Below are positions 1 to 5,810 of a stretch of DNA of 6,709 nucleotides, piece by piece. The notes under the pieces are model-generated. The model searched no databases and was not told where the DNA came from. It saw only the letters and a program-made list of their open reading frames with translations. The stretch spans positions 1 through 6,709 of the forward strand of contig CAZPZZ010000192.1 of NCBI GenBank assembly GCA_964591245.1, written 5' to 3'. A program made the translations under genes and the position numbers. How positions within the stretch are numbered: the first letter of the stretch is position 1; each line of letters begins with the position of its first letter. This stretch comes from CAZPZZ01 sp964591245 (GTDB lineage Bacteria; Acidobacteriota; Vicinamibacteria; Vicinamibacterales; UBA8438).

Positions 1-5
1 TTTGC

Positions 6-671
6 CTACGAGCGGGCGCGCGGGCGCATCGGCCAATTTGTCAACGCCGCCGAAACCGCCGAGATCATCTTCGTACGAGGCACCACCGAGGCCACACACA
101 GAAGTGCGGGTGGAACTCCAGATCCGGGCCCCACCGCCAGAGAGACTCGATCGGCCCCAGGTGGGGCTACGCGAACGCGGGTCACAGGGACGCCGAACCC
201 TGCCATCCGCCGAGCGGTAAAGTCACTGGTAACAACAACACCGACACACGCGGCGAGAGCCGCAGACTCACACCTCTCGAAACGCGCGCGCGCTACCTCG
301 CCAATCCCTGTTTCGTCAGCCAGTGGATGATGTACCAGTGAAAGGATACGCAGCCGACCGCCCTCTCGGCCGATTGACACCGGATCGCCCCCCATGGCCA
401 ACCCGTCAATAATCACGCGTGCCCCATCAGGAATGGCAGCCAGCGTCCCTGTCATCGCCTCGCGAGCAATGCCATCCACATCTGGGAATTGTCCAGGTAG
501 GTTATGAACGTGAACCGACCAGCCCTGCACGCGAAGTCCGGCGACCATCCGCGCATCATAGATGTAGCCTCCGGTCCATTGCTCCAACGGACCCGGTACC
601 ACGACATGGAGTGTTGCCGCGCCAGCCTCACTGGAGGTTTTCTGCCCCCCGGCCTCTCCGTGCGACCTCAC
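6..671 (-). CDS. Glycosyltransferase, GT4-like N-terminal half; frame broken near window edge
   Basis: Probably transfers a sugar from an activated donor to a lipid or small-molecule acceptor in the cytoplasm. The 221 residues resemble the N-terminal Rossmann half of a GT-B glycosyltransferase: a first beta strand at residues 21-26 (LHVVVP), a glycine loop TGGY at 33-36, LVHHPL at 112-117, VVVTS at 145-149, and the inter-domain linker LLCVASVVPR at 190-199, where relatives usually continue PRKGHD into the second domain. Here the frame instead runs about 22 residues to a TAG. Family members are normally around 340-400 residues, so the donor-binding half is missing from this frame. The GTG start overlaps the preceding gene's TGA by 4 bp (GTGA), with AAGGA 5 nt upstream, so translation is probably coupled. 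The N-terminal assignment is fairly secure. Whether the gene is truly truncated, frameshifted or mis-sequenced cannot be settled here. Confidence 0.75.
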   Translation of the reverse strand: MRSHGEAGGQKTSSEAGAATLHVVVPGPLEQWTGGYIYDARMVAGLRVQGWSVHVHNLPGQFPDVDGIAREAMTGTLAAIPDGARVIIDGLAMGGDPVSIGREGGRLRILSLVHHPLADETGIGEVARARFERCESAALAACVGVVVTSDFTARRMAGFGVPVTRVRVAPPGADRVSLAVGPGSGVPPALLCVASVVPRTKMISAVSAALTNWPMRPRARS

Positions 672-1066
672 ACCCGTCCTTCGTAACTACCCCAAGCGAC
701 ATGCGATTCGTGCAAGGTCACGCACACCGCGTCAACTCCCTCCCCTCCCTTACCCAGTGTTCCATCCCGAAGCGCCGTCGCTAGACGCTCGAAAATGCTA
801 CGAGCCAGAAACTCGGTTGTGGTGTTCTGACCGGAAAAAGCGGGTTCGTCATCGAGGTTTCGATAATTCAACGTCTTCAGGATGGCCTTCAGCGTCTCAC
901 TCGCGAGACCGATGTCGACGACGAGCCCCTCGGCATCGAGTTCCTTGCGGCGAAACGTGGCATCGACGATATACGTCGCACCATGGAGCCGCTGGGCAGG
1001 ACCAAACGTCTCCCCACGAAAGCTATGCGCGATCATGAAGTGATCTCGAACATTGAGGCTATACAT
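668..1066 (-). CDS. 6-pyruvoyl-tetrahydropterin synthase/QueD-like protein with degenerate active site
   Basis: Has the tunnelling-fold pattern of the PTPS/QueD family over its 132 residues: HFMIAH at 9-14, RLHG at 26-29, a GLVVD strand at 47-51, NTTTEFLA at 81-88 (family: NPTSExLA), and LHES at 118-121. Against E. coli QueD as I remember it, the zinc histidines are H14 and H28, but the third (the second His of HGH) is A30. The catalytic Cys four residues before H28 is A24, and the DH of the LDHxxLN motif is N67-Y68. Only the later Glu (E120) is kept, with H122 next to it. Canonical QueD or PTPS chemistry is therefore doubtful, and the likely product annotation '6-carboxytetrahydropterin synthase' should be read as fold only. 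The start lies one codon (GAT) after the dehydrogenase stop, in the same frame. No clear Shine-Dalgarno site is visible, so coupling is likely. Confidence 0.85.
   Translation of the reverse strand: MYSLNVRDHFMIAHSFRGETFGPAQRLHGATYIVDATFRRKELDAEGLVVDIGLASETLKAILKTLNYRNLDDEPAFSGQNTTTEFLARSIFERLATALRDGTLGKGGEGVDAVCVTLHESHVAWGSYEGRV
677..681 (-). promoter_or_regulatory. Shine-Dalgarno site for the glycosyltransferase GTG start
   Basis: AAGGA on the minus strand, inside the 3' end of the pterin-synthase-like gene and 5 nt before the GTG at 671. It supports the non-ATG start and coupled translation through the GTGA overlap. Confidence 0.55.
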
Positions 1067-1069
1067 ATC

Positions 1070-2041
1070 TCAGTACCGGATGCGATGGCACAGCGTATCT
1101 CCTGGCGTGTCGCTGAGCCGAGCCATGACCGAGGGAAGCGTTTCGAATGGGCTCTCCCCAGAGATCAGTACGTCGAGCCGATCGTCGAAGAGCAACCCTA
1201 TGGCTACCCCCATGCGACGGGCGCGCGTCCAGCGAGGGCCTCGCGCCGGGCTCACCTGCCCCACTTGACTACTGCGCACGGTCAGACGCCGGGCGTGAAA
1301 CGCCTCGCCCAGGGGAAGGGACACTTCCCGGGTCCCAAACCAACTTGCTTCCACGATAGTGGCCTCTCGCCCCGCAGCCATGAGAGCGCTCCGCAAGCCA
1401 TCCGGATGCCCGCTTGCATGGATCACGAGGTCAGCCGTCCCCTCGGGAGGTAATTCCGTCTGACAACTCACACCCAAGGCTCGAGCCGGCCCGCTACGAG
1501 CCGGATTGATATCGACCACCGTGACCTCGGTACCTGGGTAATGCCCACACAGCCAGGCGCATAGGAGTCCTACAACGCCTCCTCCCACAACCACCACTCG
1601 GTCTCCCACACCAGGCAGAGCGTCCCACAGGATATTTACGGCAGTCTCCATATTCGCAGCAAGCACAGCCCGGTCAGGTGGCACCCCACCTGGCAAGACC
1701 GTCACCGCCGAAACTGGTGCAAGATAATGGTCTTGATGTGGAAACAAGCAGAAGACCGTCTGCCCGGTCAACTCACCTGGCCCCTCCACCACCTCCGCGA
1801 CGCTACTGTAGCCGTACTTCACCGGACCAGGAAATTCCCCTTCCTGGAAAGGCGCACGCATAGCCTGATATTGCGAGGAGGGCACCTCTCCTCGAAATAC
1901 CAGCGTCTCCGTGCCCCGACTGACACCCGAATAGAGGGCACGGCATAGTACTTCGCCGGGTTGGCGAGGGGGTAACACCGCCGTCACAATCTGGCCGCGG
2001 CGCGGCGCATTAACCCAAAATTGCTTTGTCTCCATGAACAT
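1070..2041 (-). CDS. Zinc-less medium-chain dehydrogenase/reductase (BchC-like MDR)
   Basis: A predicted cytoplasmic NAD(H)-dependent oxidoreductase of the MDR superfamily, 323 residues. It has an N-terminal GroES-like domain (about 5-115) and a Rossmann domain (about 145-275) with GGGVVG at 153-158 and D177 at the end of the second strand, which favours NAD over NADP. SGVSRGTE (38-45) and FPHQDHY (100-106) are typical of the subgroup that includes bacteriochlorophyllide dehydrogenase BchC. The catalytic-zinc Cys of ordinary alcohol dehydrogenases is Ser41, and the four-Cys structural zinc lobe is absent, so a 'zinc-binding' label would mislead. The substrate is unknown; nothing nearby suggests bacteriochlorophyll synthesis. 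It is the first gene of the minus-strand operon. A second ATG two codons in (2035) is an equally possible start, and neither has a Shine-Dalgarno site. Confidence 0.85.
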   Translation of the reverse strand: MFMETKQFWVNAPRRGQIVTAVLPPRQPGEVLCRALYSGVSRGTETLVFRGEVPSSQYQAMRAPFQEGEFPGPVKYGYSSVAEVVEGPGELTGQTVFCLFPHQDHYLAPVSAVTVLPGGVPPDRAVLAANMETAVNILWDALPGVGDRVVVVGGGVVGLLCAWLCGHYPGTEVTVVDINPARSGPARALGVSCQTELPPEGTADLVIHASGHPDGLRSALMAAGREATIVEASWFGTREVSLPLGEAFHARRLTVRSSQVGQVSPARGPRWTRARRMGVAIGLLFDDRLDVLISGESPFETLPSVMARLSDTPGDTLCHRIRY

Positions 2042-2182
2042 CTACAGATGAACGCACGCCGACTCAGCAAGCGTCGTGCATGTGACCTATTGTTGCAGAA
2101 ATGTCATAGGTGCTTCAGGATCTGGATCAGAATCTCACACCGACTGAGACACACACGTTCGTCACTCATTGAACCATATTCG
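2042..2182. promoter_or_regulatory. Divergent intergenic region, probable promoter area
   Basis: These 141 bp separate the dehydrogenase operon (minus) from the phosphatidyltransferase (plus), so promoters for both should lie here if both starts are right. I see no convincing -35/-10 pair on either strand. Two symmetric elements stand out: ACCTAT at 2085-2090 with ATAGGT at 2106-2111 (15-nt spacer), and TCTCA at 2133-2137 with TGAGA at 2145-2149 (7-nt spacer). The first could be an operator. This is position plus symmetry only. Confidence 0.45.
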
Positions 2183-2923
2183 ATGACACACTCCGCAGAC
2201 CGACGCTCATCTCATCCCCGACGCGCCCTAGTAGAGACTTCCCTGGGACTGATCCCGTTACTGCTCGTCTCGGGCATCAATCTCATCCAGCTTGAACTGC
2301 CCGTCATCAGCCTAGTTCGAGCCCTGGTTCTCTACGGAGCACTGGCCGCACTGCTTCTGCGGCATCTTCCATCACCCCTGGTCGAACAGGGGCTTGGTCC
2401 CGCCAACCGCATCACGCTGCTGCGTGCAACGTTCGTCGTCTCGCTAGCCGCTGTGGTTCCGTACGCCGCGTCGCTATCGGACACGGGACTCTGGTGGGTC
2501 GTTGCCCTGGCGGGGGTGTCACTCGCACTCGACGGTGTCGATGGCTGGCTCGCACGTCGCAGTGCTACCGCTACACCATTTGGTGCGCGATTCGACATGG
2601 AGCTTGATGCATTTCTGATGCTCGTACTGGCATGTCTCGCCTGGCGGAGTGGCCGCCTCGACTGGTGGGTACTGCTCCTTGGGGTTCCGCGATATGCGTT
2701 CGTCGCCGCCGGGTGGCGCTGCCCATGGCTTTCGGCTCCGCTACCGGAGCGGCTCCGGCGTAAGACCGGATGTGTCATCCAAGGCATCGCCCTGCTGGTG
2801 TGTCTGAGTCCGGTCGTATCAACTGGCGGGGCAACGGCCGTGGCCGTCGTAACGCTGGGACTCTTGCTCGTTTCGTTCGGGATCGACGTCCTGTGGCTCG
2901 CTCGGCACCAATCGAAGGACTAA
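2183..2923 (+). CDS. CDP-alcohol phosphatidyltransferase family membrane protein
   Basis: Predicted to displace CMP from a CDP-linked lipid or alcohol with a hydroxylated acceptor in the inner membrane. The family signature is complete: D117, D120-G121, A124-R125, G134, D138 and D142, matching Dx2DGx2ARx8Gx3Dx3D, so the metal-binding aspartates are intact. PANRITLLR (73-81) is the usual lead-in to the catalytic helix. About six hydrophobic segments occur, near residues 20-38, 41-60, 78-98, 102-117, 143-178 (perhaps two) and 196-240 (perhaps two). The ATG at 2183 gives 246 residues. Upstream in-frame ATGs at 2021 and 2048 would add a basic, non-family-like leader, and 2021 would also overlap the divergent gene. 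No good Shine-Dalgarno site precedes 2183, so the start is moderately sure. The acceptor (glycerol phosphate, inositol phosphate or other) cannot be read from sequence. Its 3' end interlocks with the convergent gene. Confidence 0.88.
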   Translation: MTHSADRRSSHPRRALVETSLGLIPLLLVSGINLIQLELPVISLVRALVLYGALAALLLRHLPSPLVEQGLGPANRITLLRATFVVSLAAVVPYAASLSDTGLWWVVALAGVSLALDGVDGWLARRSATATPFGARFDMELDAFLMLVLACLAWRSGRLDWWVLLLGVPRYAFVAAGWRCPWLSAPLPERLRRKTGCVIQGIALLVCLSPVVSTGGATAVAVVTLGLLLVSFGIDVLWLARHQSKD

Positions 2924-3627
2924 TCCTCCACGCGCTCCCAGCGAACCGTTCCGTAGTTAACGAAGGGCCCACCATCGACCGACATCCGGGTTCGAATCTC
3001 ATAGCTGTACGGCGACACCATGAAGGTTCGACCGGAAAGGCGCACTTGCGTGCCGTCACTCATGACAGGCGCCGCTTCCCAGTGATGGGAAAAATATCCG
3101 CCCGGGTCGCCACCTACAGGCCCCACCTTCAGAAACGCGAACCCGCGGCTGTCATTCTCTTCACGAACCAGATAGGTCGCACGCCTGTCGTACATGAACC
3201 GCGACGACACAGTTACCGTCCCGCCAACCACTGAGGCCTCAAGCGCGCTTTCGTAGGTACACGCATCAAGGTACCGCACCGTCTCGGTTCCATAGAACTC
3301 GGTGGACGCACCAAGTGGGGAGTCCGGCAACACTCCTTCCACCTCCCAAACTCCAACGAAGTAGTGAGGATCAAACGGCGCCGGATCGTCACCGCCACCA
3401 CTCCCCTCCACGCCCACCGTAGGCCGAGTGAGAGCGTCGAGACGCCCAATGAGATCGAGTTCCTGCTCCGTCAAGCACTGCCCCGGCACCGCCGTCTCTC
3501 CCGGTTGGAGCTTGGCAAGTGGCTCGGCCTCAATCTCGGCAGGCGACTGCGCAACGGCCCTCACCGCTACCCACAGGCCAAACACGAGAAGGCACGTTAT
3601 TCGTAGTTGTCGTCGTCGAGCAAGCAC
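2920..3627 (-). CDS. Secreted protein of unknown function, lipocalin-like beta-rich
   Basis: I do not recognise a named family. Residues 1-26 form a signal peptide: RRR near the start, a hydrophobic core at 11-21, and a likely cut after AVA (24-26). The mature part has an acidic, proline/glycine-rich stretch to about residue 85, then a domain beginning YFVGVWEVEG (89-98) with many short alternating strands, which resembles small lipocalin-like or DUF1579-type 'how much is bound' barrels. Two cysteines remain in the mature protein (C51, C123) and could pair. The GTG start is supported by TGAGGT 6 nt upstream, overlapping the TGA of the preceding gene only 9 bp away, so the two are probably co-translated. 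It is the last gene of the right-hand operon. Function unknown. Confidence 0.7.
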   Translation of the reverse strand: MLARRRQLRITCLLVFGLWVAVRAVAQSPAEIEAEPLAKLQPGETAVPGQCLTEQELDLIGRLDALTRPTVGVEGSGGGDDPAPFDPHYFVGVWEVEGVLPDSPLGASTEFYGTETVRYLDACTYESALEASVVGGTVTVSSRFMYDRRATYLVREENDSRGFAFLKVGPVGGDPGGYFSHHWEAAPVMSDGTQVRLSGRTFMVSPYSYEIRTRMSVDGGPFVNYGTVRWERVED

Positions 3628-3633
3628 CGGTTG

Positions 3634-3639
3634 ACCTCA
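3634..3639 (-). promoter_or_regulatory. Shine-Dalgarno site overlapping the upstream stop codon
   Basis: TGAGGT on the minus strand lies 6 nt before the GTG at 3627. Its first three bases are the TGA stop of the upstream secreted-protein gene. It fixes the GTG start and suggests that ribosomes terminating upstream reload here. Confidence 0.6.
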
Positions 3640-4110
3640 CTCACCACACGTCCCGTCCAATCCAACCACGGCGATCAAGTTCAGCCTCCCGACTTCCGGC
3701 GTCTCGATGAACAACCCCTTGACCAAGACCTGACGCCCGGCCAGTAATTCGCCCGTCGCGTTGGCCTGATCTGGAGCCGTAAACAGCGCACGATCGGCTG
3801 TCGCCAGCAAACCTTCCGCCGTGAGAAAATCCGCTACGCCGACCAGCTGAAATTCCTGCGTCCCGGGTTCGGCACTACGCTCGACCTCGGCGACCTGATC
3901 CCTATTGAAGACACCAGGCCGCGCATCAGCCGGCTCAGAGGCCCGAGTGAGCCACCATTCATCGAGCGTGGCCCCGCGACGTTCAACACAACCAACCACA
4001 CTGACAATCGGGACCTGCGGTTCACGCCGCGTCCGTCTCTCGCTCTGCTGATTCGCCAGCAGGGCCGTGGTACACAGCCCGAACAACGCCACGACCGCCC
4101 AGCACCTCAT
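3637..4110 (-). CDS. Small secreted protein of unknown function, OB-like
   Basis: The 157-residue product has a signal peptide (MRC, then a hydrophobic core at about 5-19, with a likely cut near ALLA-N at 16-20). An RR-rich linker follows, then a domain starting VPIVSVVGCVERRG (33-46) and ending RLNLIAVVGLDGTC (142-155). The pattern 'VxGCV..., xLxG..., Gxx V.VKG..., ...TC' is like small periplasmic OB-like proteins I recall as common in Acidobacteriota. C41 and C155 sit near the two ends of the domain and could form a disulphide. The ATG at 4110 was chosen over an in-frame ATG at 4206 because it starts directly at the signal peptide, has GAGGGG just upstream, and avoids a 53-bp overlap with the monooxygenase gene. 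It follows that gene by 43 bp and precedes the next by 9 bp. Role unknown; periplasmic partner of the monooxygenase is only a contextual guess. Confidence 0.7.
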   Translation of the reverse strand: MRCWAVVALFGLCTTALLANQQSERRTRREPQVPIVSVVGCVERRGATLDEWWLTRASEPADARPGVFNRDQVAEVERSAEPGTQEFQLVGVADFLTAEGLLATADRALFTAPDQANATGELLAGRQVLVKGLFIETPEVGRLNLIAVVGLDGTCGE

Positions 4111-4114
4111 TGTG

Positions 4115-4120
4115 CCCCTC
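4115..4120 (-). promoter_or_regulatory. Shine-Dalgarno site deciding the 4110 start
   Basis: GAGGGG on the minus strand, with 4 nt (6 nt from the GAGG core) to the ATG at 4110. Together with the signal peptide directly after that ATG, it favours the shorter form over the start at 4206. Confidence 0.55.
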
Positions 4121-4153
4121 GTGGATGCTTTCCCAATAGACCGACGCTCCTCA

Positions 4154-5629
4154 TTATTCGTCGCTCGACCCTTTCTGTCCTTCAGCGTCAAGCGTGTAGC
4201 GAACATTCGTCAGATACATGTCATCCCAGCTCTGTTCGGACCAATAGACCTCTTTATGCGGTGCTGGGTTCCGACGATTCCGCCGAGAGTTGTCATATCG
4301 CGCAATCGACTTCACCGTGCTCCCGGCGGGCACGCTGATAGGCTCAGACAGCTCATACTCGTATTGCCAGTCGAAATCGTAATTCGGTACGCGCAGCAAG
4401 ATCTCTTCACGGCCATCCGGGTAGGTCAACAGCCAGGTGAAGTCCTTGCCTCGAACGTGGGCGTGCACGAACAGGGACTGAATCGTGGCATCGTCCTGGA
4501 ACGCCCCGATGCCTGTCACGGTCCAGTTCGGCGCATGGGGAGGAATCGGCCCAAGCATCGGGTTCAATCCTTGGCCCACTTGCCGGGAACGAGCCACAGC
4601 GCGGCGTTCTTCCGGAGACAAGGGGGGTTCCGCCACGAGCTGTTGTCCCTCAGAAGTCGTTTCGTTGAGACTCAAGCTCCTCACGCGCTGCGTCTTCTGT
4701 TCGGTCGCCAGCCAGGCGCCAATGGCCGGCCTTGCGCTTTCTGGCTTGCCCGTCGCCTGGTAATGCAGATTCCAGATAATGTAGTCAAAGAGGTCACCGC
4801 GGATCTCGCGAGCCTGTCCGGGGCGAGTCAAATCCGCTCCAACGCCTGGAATGTAGGGGCCAAAACCCGCTCGTTGCGCCGCTGCTTCCGCCCGTGCCTC
4901 AGGATCCGACGGCCGGTCCGCCCTGGCATTCGCGCGCGCGGCCAATTCATCAGGATCAGCGTCAGGATCAGCGACAGGGACGTAATCCACCAATGGGCCA
5001 CCGCTCCAGGCCGGACCACGGCCGAGCTTCATTCCCGTAGGCATGTTCACTAGCCCAGTCGTGATGTGATGGGTCGCAGCATAGTTCCCTGGACGCACCT
5101 GAGTCGCCGAAACCAGCATCACGTCGTCAAAGGGCAGCGGCGTGTAAAGATTGAAATTCGGCGTCTCCCCATCCGCTGGCACATCCCAGGCAATCGGGAA
5201 CTCGATGACATAGTCTGGGTCCTCCCCGGACGGATGACTCCAGCCCGCCGCAGAGAACGGCGGTGGCGCCGGCGCCTCCCCGATGCCCTCTGGAGCCCCG
5301 GCGTCTACCCACTCCACAATCGTCTCGATCTCCTTCTCCGTCAAACTGACGTCATTGGAAAAACTACCGAAACGCGGATCTGCGAACCACGGCGGCATTT
5401 CACCGGAAACAACTTTGGCCTTGATCGCTCGAGCCCAGGGACGTGCATCGGAATAGGACAAAAGAGACATCGGTGCCACCTGGTTCGGCCGATGGCAACT
5501 CGCACAGTTCTCAAGCAGAATCGCACCCACATCATGGTTATAGGTGGGGGACTCTTCCGCAGCTACATTTCCCGAAGCCGCCAGCGCAACGCCCAACGCG
5601 GCCATAATCGTCACGGCGAGTTTCTGCAT
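4154..5629 (-). CDS. Secreted cytochrome c/type II copper (PHM-like) monooxygenase fusion
   Basis: A 491-residue periplasmic protein with two parts. After a signal peptide (core about 4-18, cut near A23-A24) comes a mono-haem cytochrome c domain with CASCH at 42-46; M54 and M78 (GEMPPW) are candidate axial ligands. From about 140 onward is a type II, copper-dependent monooxygenase-like region related to peptidylglycine alpha-hydroxylating and dopamine beta-monooxygenases. All six expected copper ligands can be placed: H187, H188 and H289 (CuH); H389, H391 and M471 (CuM, in HAH and WDDM). This suggests O2-dependent hydroxylation with the haem domain delivering electrons, replacing ascorbate. 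The substrate is unknown. The ATG at 5629 sits 7 nt after AAGGAG and starts at the signal peptide; a start at 5761 would only add a basic leader. Residues 219-252 form an Ala/Asp/Arg-rich insertion containing a DNA duplication. Family assignment is strong; the electron route is inference. Confidence 0.88.
   Translation of the reverse strand: MQKLAVTIMAALGVALAASGNVAAEESPTYNHDVGAILLENCASCHRPNQVAPMSLLSYSDARPWARAIKAKVVSGEMPPWFADPRFGSFSNDVSLTEKEIETIVEWVDAGAPEGIGEAPAPPPFSAAGWSHPSGEDPDYVIEFPIAWDVPADGETPNFNLYTPLPFDDVMLVSATQVRPGNYAATHHITTGLVNMPTGMKLGRGPAWSGGPLVDYVPVADPDADPDELAARANARADRPSDPEARAEAAAQRAGFGPYIPGVGADLTRPGQAREIRGDLFDYIIWNLHYQATGKPESARPAIGAWLATEQKTQRVRSLSLNETTSEGQQLVAEPPLSPEERRAVARSRQVGQGLNPMLGPIPPHAPNWTVTGIGAFQDDATIQSLFVHAHVRGKDFTWLLTYPDGREEILLRVPNYDFDWQYEYELSEPISVPAGSTVKSIARYDNSRRNRRNPAPHKEVYWSEQSWDDMYLTNVRYTLDAEGQKGSSDE
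4950..4973. repeat. Two tandem 12-bp direct repeats inside the monooxygenase gene
   Basis: TCAGGATCAGCG occurs twice in direct tandem. Read on the coding strand it produces the D-P-D-A-D-P-D-E run near residues 221-228 of the monooxygenase. The unit is a multiple of three, so the frame is kept. It looks like a recent slippage duplication in a tolerant loop. Confidence 0.85.
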
Positions 5630-5636
5630 CTTCGCA

Positions 5637-5642
5637 CTCCTT
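5637..5642 (-). promoter_or_regulatory. Shine-Dalgarno site of the monooxygenase
   Basis: AAGGAG on the minus strand, 7 nt before the ATG at 5629. It decides the start against the longer in-frame form at 5761. Confidence 0.75.
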
Positions 5643-5764
5643 CGCTGCTTCCTCTTTCTGAGGATAGCCCTTGACTTACGTCCCACGAGTCGTCCGGCTC
5701 GACCATTAACGGAAGCATCGGACCAAGCGCACTCCCTGCCACGTCGGGCAAACCCACCCATCGC

Positions 5765-5793
5765 ACACGGCGACCCGTGTCACACGAGGTGAC
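5765..5793 (-). other. Two alternative hairpins downstream of the DUF6152 gene
   Basis: On the transcript of the minus strand, ACACGG-GUCG-CCGUGU forms a perfect 6-bp stem with a 4-nt loop (5765-5780). GTCAC/GTGAC (5779-5793) forms a 5-bp stem with a 5-nt loop. They share two bases and so exclude each other. No U-run follows, so an intrinsic terminator is not supported. A processing or pausing site in the 181-bp gap before the monooxygenase gene is possible. Short GC-rich stems can arise by chance. Confidence 0.3.
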
Positions 5794-5810
5794 GACGCCG
5801 ACCTGCTCGA

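Noticed and set aside
983..1453. Plus-strand open frame of 156 codons
   Set aside because: Antisense to the dehydrogenase 3' end and the start of the PTPS-like gene, with no motif and a basic, low-complexity translation.
2021..2182. N-terminal extension of the phosphatidyltransferase from the ATG at 2021 or 2048
   Set aside because: The added residues are basic and Cys-rich, unlike the family. The 2021 start would also overlap the divergent dehydrogenase start and both would remove most of the space for promoters.
2332..2787. Minus-strand open frame of 151 codons
   Set aside because: It is antisense to the phosphatidyltransferase catalytic motif region. The translation is Ser/Arg/Pro-rich low complexity with no domain.
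4067..5053. Long plus-strand open frame of 328 codons
   Set aside because: It lies almost wholly opposite the monooxygenase and the small secreted protein, both of which show clear family motifs, signal peptides and ribosome binding sites. Its own translation is Arg/Pro/His-rich without any motif, as expected for a GC-rich antisense frame.
5066..5674. Plus-strand open frame of 202 codons
   Set aside because: Antisense to the cytochrome c half of the monooxygenase, where the CxxCH motif and signal peptide clearly mark the minus strand as coding.
5630..5680. TATCCT as a -10 box for the monooxygenase
   Set aside because: No acceptable -35 element lies 16-18 nt upstream, so this is not distinguishable from chance.
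5630..5761. Longer start of the monooxygenase at 5761
   Set aside because: It would bury the signal peptide behind 44 basic residues. The ATG at 5629 has AAGGAG at ideal spacing and begins directly at the signal peptide.
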